From Bacteroidales bacterium (lineage in GTDB: Bacteria; Bacteroidota; Bacteroidia; Bacteroidales; UBA12077): a stretch of DNA of 7,160 nt. The notes beneath the pieces were generated by a model that had not been told where the DNA came from, searched no databases, and saw only the letters and a program-made list of their open reading frames with translations. The first letter of the stretch is position 1. Each line of letters opens with the position of its first letter. Below, piece after piece: positions 1 to 5,473 of the stretch. The translations under genes and the position numbers were made by a program. Location: positions 1 through 7,160 of the forward strand of contig JAUVUS010000124.1 in the NCBI GenBank assembly GCA_030600865.1. Direction: 5' to 3'.

Positions 1-260
1 ATTTCTGCTGATCCTCGATAAAAATTTCTTAGAAACTTATTGTGTTCCTTGTTGTAAGGATTAATTTTACTTCGAATTATAGAATTTTGTCTTTCCCATT
101 CTTCAATTGGAAAGAGAACTAAGCACTCTTCAAAAATTTCTTTCTTAACAACAAATCGGCCCTGAGAAACAGAACCCATCTGCTTCTTGAGCGTTGACGG
201 AAAAGTCACCCTTCCTTTTTCATCAACCTTACAATTATAATCACCGATAAATGTTATCAT
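1..260 (-). CDS. mraZ: MraZ, transcriptional regulator of the dcw cluster (N-terminal half, cut by the window edge)
   Basis: This is the first gene of the division and cell-wall (dcw) cluster; MraZ is a DNA-binding protein that in E. coli represses its own operon. I translated it by hand from the ATG at 260-258. It reads MITFIGDYNCKVDEKGRVTF and continues open to the window edge, giving 86 complete residues. The SpoVT/AbrB-type signature DxxxR is present as D13-E-K-G-R17, followed by V-T-F-P. The segment ending in F-Y-R-G-S-A-E matches the end of the first of the two AbrB-like repeats in MraZ. Full-length MraZ is about 145-155 aa, so the second repeat and the stop codon lie to the left of the window. 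rsmH and other dcw genes would be expected next, but this is inference. The start is supported by the operator about 40 bp upstream. Only a weak AGG precedes it as a ribosome-binding site. Confidence 0.93.
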   Translation of the reverse strand, partial: MITFIGDYNCKVDEKGRVTFPSTLKKQMGSVSQGRFVVKKEIFEECLVLFPIEEWERQNSIIRSKINPYNKEHNKFLRNFYRGSAE

Positions 261-300
261 GTATATTGCCTATTTAACTCGTAAAAATATACAAAAATTT

Positions 301-335
301 ACCACAATTTACCACTTTACTCCACTTTTTACCAC
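301..335 (-). promoter_or_regulatory. MraZ operator: four GTGG repeats with 10-bp period
   Basis: On the minus strand GTGGT, GTGGA, GTGGT and GTGGT occur at 335-331, 325-321, 315-311 and 305-301. They are exactly 10 bp apart and are each followed by an A/T-rich spacer such as AAAAA or AAATT. MraZ is known to bind tandem direct repeats with this helical-turn spacing upstream of its own gene (TGGGN repeats in E. coli). The array ends 41 bp before the mraZ start codon. A weak -7-like element, TATATTTT, lies between array and gene at 291-284 on the minus strand, so a bound MraZ oligomer could cover the upstream part of the promoter. The repeats are seen directly; their binding by MraZ is inferred from the family. 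Confidence 0.85.
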
Positions 336-430
336 TATGTTAATAACTTTTATTTAACTGTTTAAATTCCCAAAACTCAAACAAATGAATTAATCACTTT
401 AAAAAGCCTTTTTTAAGCATGTTACAGCAG

Positions 431-460
431 TTTGAGGTTTCAAAAAAAAAATTAGTTTTT
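431..460 (+). promoter_or_regulatory. Possible Bacteroidota-type promoter for the glsA-glsB pair
   Basis: TTTG at 431-434 is followed after 18 bp by TAGTTTTT at 453-460. This resembles the Bacteroidota consensus (TTTG at -33 and TAnnTTTG at -7, about 19 bp apart), with one mismatch in the -7 element. Transcription would begin near 467, leaving a leader of about 48 nt before the ATG at 515. In such an AT-rich region a match like this can arise by chance. It does agree with choosing 515 rather than 419 as the start of the gene. Confidence 0.35.
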
Positions 461-514
461 CTGTTATCTAGAAAAAATAAATGTTTTATTTTTACACATA
501 AATTATTTAATCCA

Positions 515-1342
515 ATGGATAAAATCAGTATAAGAGACGTTTTCAGGGAAAAGAATCCAAAACTTGCAAAAATGCTACCGGGATTTATTTATCGATATAT
601 TGAAAGAATCGTACATCAAAAAGAAATCAACGATGCAATTCCTATTATTGGCAATAAATACGGTCTTGATTATGTAAAAGCTGTTATTGATTTTTTTCAA
701 ATAAAAATACATGTAAATGGCAAAGAAAATATACCAACAGACGGACGTAATATTTTTGTAGCAAATCACCCTCTTGGCGGACTAGACGGAAGCGTTCTAA
801 CACATACAATCGGACAAATTCATCCGGAACTTCATTTTTTGGTTAACGACTTATTAATGAGTTTCGATAATGTCGATAACATATTTGTTCCTATTAACAA
901 ACATGGCAAACAATCTGTTGAGTATGTAAAAAGAATTGAAGAAATATACAAGTCAGACAAACAAGTGCTTAGTTTTCCGGCCGGACTATGCTCCAGGAAA
1001 ATTAAAGGGGAAATTGTTGATCTTGAATGGAAAAAAAGTTTTATTTCAAAAGCTGTTCAGCATAAACGAAATGTAATTCCGGTTCATATTGATGGAAGAA
1101 ATACTAACTTCTTTTATAATCTTTCAAATTTCAGAACAAGTTTAGGCATTAAAGCTAATTTTGAAATGTTTTATCTGGCAGACGAGATGTTTAAACAACG
1201 AGGTAAGACTATAACATTAACATTTGGAAAACCAATTCCATATACGTATTTTGATAAATCATTACATCCAAGAGAGTGGGCAAAAAAAGTACAAGAATAT
1301 ATTTATAAGCTAGGTATAGGTACTTCTGAATCTTTCAAATAA
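515..1342 (+). CDS. glsA: PlsC-like O-acyltransferase, probable glycine-lipid synthase GlsA
   Basis: This is a 275-aa acyltransferase of the lysophosphatidate/OlsA class. Motif I is N84-H85-P-L-G-G-L-D91, with the catalytic His and an Asp. Motif III is F154-P-A-G-L-C-S-R161-K in place of the usual FPEGTR. A later V-I-P189-V segment matches motif IV, and G-K-P-I-P-Y at about 238-243 is a common C-terminal element. In Bacteroides thetaiotaomicron, GlsA (BT3458) O-acylates N-acyl glycine to make glycine lipid, and its partner GlsB supplies the N-acyl glycine; a GlsB-like gene follows here 50 bp downstream. The enzyme should act at the inner face of the cytoplasmic membrane and use acyl-ACP or acyl-CoA. 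The reading frame is open from an ATG at 419, but the extra 32 residues are low-complexity, overlap a likely promoter and precede the conserved MDKISIRDVF start, so I chose 515. The family is certain; the exact acceptor (glycine, serine-glycine or another lyso-lipid) is inferred from the neighbour. Confidence 0.85.
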   Translation: MDKISIRDVFREKNPKLAKMLPGFIYRYIERIVHQKEINDAIPIIGNKYGLDYVKAVIDFFQIKIHVNGKENIPTDGRNIFVANHPLGGLDGSVLTHTIGQIHPELHFLVNDLLMSFDNVDNIFVPINKHGKQSVEYVKRIEEIYKSDKQVLSFPAGLCSRKIKGEIVDLEWKKSFISKAVQHKRNVIPVHIDGRNTNFFYNLSNFRTSLGIKANFEMFYLADEMFKQRGKTITLTFGKPIPYTYFDKSLHPREWAKKVQEYIYKLGIGTSESFK

Positions 1343-1355
1343 TTTCAATAAAAAA

Positions 1356-1369
1356 TTGTAAATTTACAA
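1356..1369. promoter_or_regulatory. Perfect 14-bp palindrome between glsA and glsB, possible operator or internal promoter
   Basis: TTGTAAATTTACAA at 1356-1369 is its own reverse complement and lies in the 50-bp gap between the two acyltransferase genes. Read on the plus strand, its core TAAATTTA (1359-1366) is also close to the Bacteroidota -7 element TAnnTTTG, which would give glsB a short leader of about 20 nt. I see no convincing -33 TTTG at the right distance. It could be an operator half of an internal promoter, or a chance palindrome in AT-rich DNA. Confidence 0.3.
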
Positions 1370-1392
1370 GCCTAAACCACTACAATAAGAAA

Positions 1393-2316
1393 ATGAAAGA
1401 AGTAATTGAAGCTATTGATAAGAATATAATAGAAAAGGAATTAACTCCCGAGAGATTTTTAAGAAAAACTAACAATGGAGGAAATGAATTATACATTGTA
1501 AATCATCATAATTCTCCAAATATTATGAGAGAAATTGGTCGATTGAGAGAACTAACTTTTCGTAAGGCGGGAGGTGGAACCGGTAAAGATCTTGATATTG
1601 ACAAATTTGACACACAGGAAGAACCGTACGAACAATTAATTTCCTGGGATCTGGAAGATAAAGAAATACTTGGTGGTTATCGTTTTCATGTTTGTGATAA
1701 TAATAGCGATCCCGAAAATCTGGCTACTTCGAAATTATTTGAATTTTCAGCAGATTTTAGCAAAGAATATTTACCATACATGATTGAATTAGGAAGATCA
1801 TTTATTCAACCTAAATTTCAGTCTGCAAGTGCAGGGCGTAAAGCATTATTTGCATTAGATAATTTATGGGATGGCTTGGGGGCACTTATTATTGAGAATC
1901 CTCAAATCCGTCATTTCTTTGGCAAAGTAACTATGTATCCTCACTTTAATCAGGAAGCCAGGAATATGATTTTATATTTTCTGAACAAGCAATTTCCTGA
2001 TAACAAGAATATGGTAAGCCCAAAAAAACCTCTTGAATTAGGTATGGAATGTGAAAAAATGAAGGCCTTGTTCACTGGAAAAGATTATAAAGAAAATTAT
2101 AAAATCTTGCAAAAAAGTGTTAGAGAATTTAATTTAAATATTCCTCCATTAATTAATGCGTATATGAATCTTTCTCCTACAATGAAATTCTTTGGAACAG
2201 CAATGAATGAAACTTTTGGTGGAGTTGAAGAATCAGGTATTTTGATTACCATTGATGATATTCCCCCCACAAAAATAGAAAGGCACGTTGAAACTTATAT
2301 AGATCAAAAGAAATAG
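1393..2316 (+). CDS. glsB: GNAT-fold N-acyltransferase, probable glycine N-acyltransferase GlsB
   Basis: This 307-aa protein belongs to the OlsB/hemolysin-like branch of the GNAT superfamily, which forms amide bonds between an amino acid and a 3-hydroxy fatty acid carried on ACP. Visible family features are R50-L-R-E-L-T-F-R followed by a glycine-rich turn and D67-L-D-I-D (about residues 50-71), the strand L93-G-G-Y-R-F (93-98), E132-L-G-R-S-F-I-Q-P (132-140), and the C-terminal P251-P-L-I-N-A-Y block leading to a final hydrophobic strand (282-290). In B. thetaiotaomicron GlsB (BT3459) makes N-acyl glycine (commendamide), which GlsA then O-acylates. The adjacent glsA-like gene on the same strand strongly supports the same pathway here. 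The ATG at 1393 directly precedes well-formed coding sequence; there is only an A-rich stretch upstream and no clear Shine-Dalgarno. An ornithine-lipid function (OlsB) is the main alternative, but the phylum favours glycine or serine-glycine lipids. Confidence 0.85.
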   Translation: MKEVIEAIDKNIIEKELTPERFLRKTNNGGNELYIVNHHNSPNIMREIGRLRELTFRKAGGGTGKDLDIDKFDTQEEPYEQLISWDLEDKEILGGYRFHVCDNNSDPENLATSKLFEFSADFSKEYLPYMIELGRSFIQPKFQSASAGRKALFALDNLWDGLGALIIENPQIRHFFGKVTMYPHFNQEARNMILYFLNKQFPDNKNMVSPKKPLELGMECEKMKALFTGKDYKENYKILQKSVREFNLNIPPLINAYMNLSPTMKFFGTAMNETFGGVEESGILITIDDIPPTKIERHVETYIDQKK

Positions 2317-2368
2317 GATTTGCAAAGTTAATCTTAGAAATAGAATTCAATTTTATTTATAAACATTC

Positions 2369-2443
2369 AATGGAATACTGGAATAATGGATTATTGAACC
2401 TTTCATTTTTAACATTCCATCCTTCCATCAATCCAATTCTCCA
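2369..2443. repeat. Imperfect inverted pair of TGGAATA-type repeats between convergent genes
   Basis: The left arm (2369-2396) contains TGGAATACTGGAATAATGGA, in which TGGA recurs about every 9-10 bp. The right arm (2412-2443) carries ATTCCATCCTTCCATCAATCC, the same kind of sequence on the opposite strand. The arms are an imperfect inverted repeat around a 15-bp spacer containing a T-run. The site lies between the ends of glsB (plus) and the PurF-like gene (minus), where a bidirectional terminator would be expected, but the pairing is interrupted. A related sequence occurs at the right end of the window (7135-7160). The rest of the 188-bp gap (2317-2504) shows nothing recognisable. Confidence 0.5.
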
Positions 2444-2504
2444 AACCTAAATCCAATTAGATTATATTCACTAACATTCTTTATGTAAGGATACTATACT
2501 ACAC

Positions 2505-4406
2505 CTAGTATGCTCTTTGGTTTTTCCCCTCAATAAAATTAATAAATGATTTATTAACAACCTTGTTACCTCCCGGGGTCGGGTACTTTCCTGTAAAATA
2601 CCAGTCTCCTGTATCATTAGGGCAAGCAGCATGAAGGTTCTCAATGGTTTGAAAAATAATCTCCACTTCAGCTTTTACTTCTTTTGATTTTAACAATTCC
2701 GAGATTTTAGCAGAAATTTCTTCAGGTGTAAATGGTTTGTAAATCTCTTTTACATAATTAACAATTTGCTCTTTTGGTAAGTTTTCCTGTGATTTTGATT
2801 TCTTGTAAACATCGTTAATCACGGTTTCTTTTCCCGTTTCTTTTAGTAATTCTATCGCCGCTCTAAACGCAACAAAATCTCCAAGTTTAGCCATATCAAT
2901 ACCATAACAATCGGGATATCGAATTTGAGGTGACGAAGATACAACAACTATCTTCTTAGGTTTTAAACGATCAATAATTTTCAAAATACTTTCACGCAAT
3001 GTAGTACCACGAACTATAGAATCATCAATAATAACCAAGTTATCAATACCTTCACGCACTGTGCCATAAGTTATGTCATAAACGTGTCCTACTAAATCGT
3101 TTCTTCCTTTGTCCTGAGCAATAAATGTTCTGAGTTTAATATCTTTTATTGCAATCTTTTCAACGCGAATCCTTTTAATCATGATTCGGTCAATTTCCTT
3201 TTCTTTTAATTTATCCCCAAGAGCTAATATCTCTTTTTTCTGTTTATCAAGCAAATGTGATTCAAGTTCATTAACCATTCCGTAAAATGCTGTTTCTGAG
3301 GTGTTTGGAATAAATGAAAAAACTGTATTTTCGATATCATTATTTATGGCTTTCATTATTTGTGGTACAAGTAACCGGCCAAGCTGTTTTCTTTCCTGAT
3401 AAATATCTTTATCACTGCCTCTTGAAAAATATATTCTCTCGAAAGAACATGAGCTTCGTTTTTGAGGCACCCTTATTTCCTCCGATATAACTATTCCATC
3501 TTTTTTAATTATCAATGCTTCACCAGGATTTACTTCGTTAACCTGATCGGAGCCAACATTCATTACAGTCTGTATTACAGGACGTTCAGATGCCACAACA
3601 ACAATTTCATCATCTTTATAATAGAACGCAGGACGAATTCCGTTTGGATCACGCATTACAAAAGAATCACCATGTCCAATAACACCGGCAATTGCATAGC
3701 CTCCATCCCAATCTTTACTTGCTTCTTGCAGAATTTTCTTAATATCAAGATCCTTTGCAATTAATGATGAAATTTCTTTATTATTAAATCCATCATTTTT
3801 ATACTGTCTGAAAAGCAATTGATTTTCTTCATCCAAAAAATATCCTACTTTTTCAAGTACAGTAACTGTATCTGAATATTCTTTTGGATGCTGACCTAAA
3901 TCGATTAAAACCTTAAATAATTCGTCAACATTTGTCATATTAAAGTTCCCGGCTAACATCAGGCTTCTTGATTTCCAGTTGTTTTCGCGCATTAATGGTT
4001 GCACAAATTCAATGTCGTTACCTCCAAAAGTACCATAGCGTAAGTGTCCTAAATATATATCTGCTGCAGAAGGCAGATTTTCTTTTGCCCATACGGGATC
4101 ATTTAACAAATCCGGATTTTTTTCTTCAATTGCTGAGTGAAAGGAATTTACTTCAGCAAACACCTCCTTTATCGGAGATTCTCCATTGGATCTGAATCGA
4201 TGAATATTTTTTTTGCCGGGAGCTAAATCAAATTTAAGTGTGGCTAAACCTGCACCATCCTGTCCACGATTATGTTGTTTTTCCATTAATAAGTACAGCT
4301 TATGCAAACCATACATCCATGATCCATATTTAGACTGATAGTATTCTAATGGTTTTAATAATCGTATTAAAGCTATCCCGCATTCGTGATTAATTTGATC
4401 GCTCAT
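2505..4406 (-). CDS. Long PurF-like amidophosphoribosyltransferase (glutamine amidotransferase plus PRTase domains)
   Basis: This 633-aa protein has the domain order of PurF, which transfers glutamine-derived ammonia to PRPP to start purine synthesis in the cytoplasm. The N-terminal Ntn-type glutaminase shows C9-G-I-A as nucleophile after an 8-residue leader (MSDQINHE) that would have to be removed. It also shows R47-G-Q-D-G-A-G, G120-H-L-R-Y-G-T, A152-G-N154-F-N, S178-D-T and R252-D-P-N-G-I-R-P. The phosphoribosyltransferase half shows F322-E-R-I-Y-F-S-R-G, R426-T-F-I, the PRPP loop I459-I-D-D-S-I-V-R-G-T-T469 and Y501-G-I-D-M. It ends with F604-T-G-K-Y-P. Typical PurF is about 470-510 aa; the extra length sits at about 375-420 (charged, helical) and 523-593. 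I recall similar proteins of about 630 aa across Bacteroidota, often alongside a normal PurF, so this may be a paralogue with a changed role. The start codon lies 11 bp after the SPOR gene stop, so the two genes are probably co-transcribed. Confidence 0.88.
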   Translation of the reverse strand: MSDQINHECGIALIRLLKPLEYYQSKYGSWMYGLHKLYLLMEKQHNRGQDGAGLATLKFDLAPGKKNIHRFRSNGESPIKEVFAEVNSFHSAIEEKNPDLLNDPVWAKENLPSAADIYLGHLRYGTFGGNDIEFVQPLMRENNWKSRSLMLAGNFNMTNVDELFKVLIDLGQHPKEYSDTVTVLEKVGYFLDEENQLLFRQYKNDGFNNKEISSLIAKDLDIKKILQEASKDWDGGYAIAGVIGHGDSFVMRDPNGIRPAFYYKDDEIVVVASERPVIQTVMNVGSDQVNEVNPGEALIIKKDGIVISEEIRVPQKRSSCSFERIYFSRGSDKDIYQERKQLGRLLVPQIMKAINNDIENTVFSFIPNTSETAFYGMVNELESHLLDKQKKEILALGDKLKEKEIDRIMIKRIRVEKIAIKDIKLRTFIAQDKGRNDLVGHVYDITYGTVREGIDNLVIIDDSIVRGTTLRESILKIIDRLKPKKIVVVSSSPQIRYPDCYGIDMAKLGDFVAFRAAIELLKETGKETVINDVYKKSKSQENLPKEQIVNYVKEIYKPFTPEEISAKISELLKSKEVKAEVEIIFQTIENLHAACPNDTGDWYFTGKYPTPGGNKVVNKSFINFIEGKNQRAY

Positions 4407-4417
4407 TAATTTTATTT

Positions 4418-4894
4418 TTATTCTTTCACTTCAGGATAATTAATTCTATCCGGGATGATAAATGCCGAAGGAAAATATCTTTTTATTCTCTTAAAATCTT
4501 TTAGTGCATCAATCCTTGTTCTGTAATCACCAACCAAAACTCTGAAGTATGGACTAACATATTCGCGGTGAATCGGAATCTCCGGGAAAAGTTCATAAAA
4601 CCGGGCTTTTGTAGATTGTGATTGATCTCTTGCGCCACTACCCAAATCCGCAAAAATTCTTATTCTAAATCCCGTAACTCCTCCTTGACGCTTGTTTTGC
4701 TCAATATGGTTATAAACCAGGGCATTAATCCTCATATCCTGAAAAATCATTACTTCACCTTGCCCAACCTTATTTTCCTGTATTTTTGAGAAAATATCAT
4801 TATTAAAAGATGATTCAGAATTTAACTGACCAAAAATATTTAAACTAAAAATCAGTAAAAAAATTAAGCCTGTAACACCTTTAATATTTGTCAT
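4418..4894 (-). CDS. Secreted SPOR-domain protein
   Basis: This is a 158-aa exported protein. Residues 1-22 form a signal peptide: a lysine at position 5, a hydrophobic core L10-I-F-L-L-I-F and a probable signal peptidase I cut after I-F-G22 before Q23. There is no lipobox cysteine. A linker of about 50 residues follows, and residues 74-150 make a SPOR domain: G75-F-R-I-R-I-F-A-D as first strand, then a charged helix (about 90-102), P116-Y-F-R-V-L-V-G-D-Y-R as central strand, an A130-L-K-D-F helix and a last strand A144-F-I-I-P. SPOR domains bind denuded glycan strands of peptidoglycan at division sites, so the protein probably acts in the periplasm on septal wall. Its first helix is extended by an acidic/serine-rich loop, which is common in Bacteroidota members as I recall. 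It heads a likely two-gene operon with the PurF-like gene; a good -7 element lies just upstream. Confidence 0.85.
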   Translation of the reverse strand: MTNIKGVTGLIFLLIFSLNIFGQLNSESSFNNDIFSKIQENKVGQGEVMIFQDMRINALVYNHIEQNKRQGGVTGFRIRIFADLGSGARDQSQSTKARFYELFPEIPIHREYVSPYFRVLVGDYRTRIDALKDFKRIKRYFPSAFIIPDRINYPEVKE

Positions 4895-4915
4895 AGTTTT
4901 TCAAGATTACCGGAG

Positions 4916-4923
4916 CAAAATTA
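4916..4923 (-). promoter_or_regulatory. Probable -7 element for the SPOR/PurF-like operon
   Basis: Read on the minus strand this is TAATTTTG, an exact match to the Bacteroidota -7 consensus TAnnTTTG. It lies in the 83-bp gap upstream of the SPOR gene, 21 bp before its start codon. It would put transcription start near 4910 and give a leader of about 15 nt. The expected TTTG at -33 is not well preserved, so the call rests on the -7 element and its location. Confidence 0.45.
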
Positions 4924-4977
4924 ATCATTTTTTATCAGAATTAAGTAAGCAGTGTATAAATATTACAAGAATAGTAT

Positions 4978-5439
4978 CTACATGGTAACGCTTTGTTTTT
5001 CTGACACTTTTATCGTTTTACCATTTAATAATGCCTTTACTTTTATTGTACCCTCAATTTGCATTTCTAAACTTTTTGCCTTTCGTAATTTATACATAGA
5101 AGCCATACTTGATAATACATTTTTCACGTATATATCGACAAGAAAATTGTGGACTTCGTCAGATTTAGCAGGAATTATAATTTCATTGGTATTTTTCATT
5201 TTTCCTAAGTAACTCCCGTTTACCGTAACATCTAAGTCCATTGATTTTATTTTAATTTTATATCCGTTTGGATTTGTTATTGGAACCTGTAATTCAAGGC
5301 TAATCTTATTATCAACCATACCTTTAAAATTCACATTTTCAATATAACCTATATCAACTGATTTGTATGCCTTACAACTACTTAATATAATAAACAGTAC
5401 AATAAGTCCTGCGATATTCTTTATTTTATTTGTTTTCAT
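4978..5439 (-). CDS. LEA type 2 (WHy domain)-like lipoprotein
   Basis: This 153-aa protein begins with a lipoprotein signal: lysines at 3, 5 and 7, a hydrophobic stretch G11-L-I-V-L-F-I-I-L and the lipobox L19-S-S-C22. The residues after Cys22 (K-A-Y-K-S) lack the acidic run linked to surface export in this phylum, so a periplasm-facing outer-membrane anchor is more likely. Residues of about 30-140 look like a single beta-rich LEA-2/WHy domain. Alternating strands surround the telltale V-P-I-T-N-P-N-G-Y motif (about 52-60), followed by a strand with V-N-G-S-Y-L-G and a region rich in I-I-P-A-K. Such domains are found in plant desiccation and pathogen-response proteins and in many bacterial lipoproteins of unknown role. 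The gene starts 34 bp after glpK on the same strand and may be co-transcribed with it. The function is unknown. Confidence 0.8.
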   Translation of the reverse strand: MKTNKIKNIAGLIVLFIILSSCKAYKSVDIGYIENVNFKGMVDNKISLELQVPITNPNGYKIKIKSMDLDVTVNGSYLGKMKNTNEIIIPAKSDEVHNFLVDIYVKNVLSSMASMYKLRKAKSLEMQIEGTIKVKALLNGKTIKVSEKQSVTM

Positions 5440-5473
5440 TTTTTAAATATTACAAAATTTGTTCCTTTTAAAT

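Noticed and set aside
397..415. A/T-only inverted repeat TTAAAAAG/CTTTTTTAA in the mraZ-glsA gap
   Set aside because: The stem is nearly all A-T with almost no loop and can arise from base composition alone.
419..514. Upstream extension of the glsA reading frame by 32 residues from the ATG at 419
   Set aside because: The extra residues are lysine-rich low-complexity sequence without family match, the stretch contains a plausible promoter, and the family-like start is the ATG at 515.
575..769. Minus-strand reading frame of 64 codons
   Set aside because: It lies wholly opposite glsA, and its Phe/Tyr/Ile/Asn-rich product looks like the antisense of AT-rich coding DNA.
2496..2511. Small hairpin ATACTA-CACC-TAGTAT at the end of the PurF-like gene
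   Set aside because: The stem has only 6 bp, mostly A-T, overlaps the stop codon and is not followed by a T-run, so it is too weak to call a terminator.
3462..4195. Two plus-strand reading frames (3462-3764 and 3968-4195)
   Set aside because: Both are opposite the well-conserved PurF-like gene and show no motif or ribosome-binding context.
4952..5212. Plus-strand reading frame of 86 codons
   Set aside because: It overlaps the lipoprotein gene antisense; the lipoprotein has a signal peptide, lipobox and domain motif, whereas this has none.
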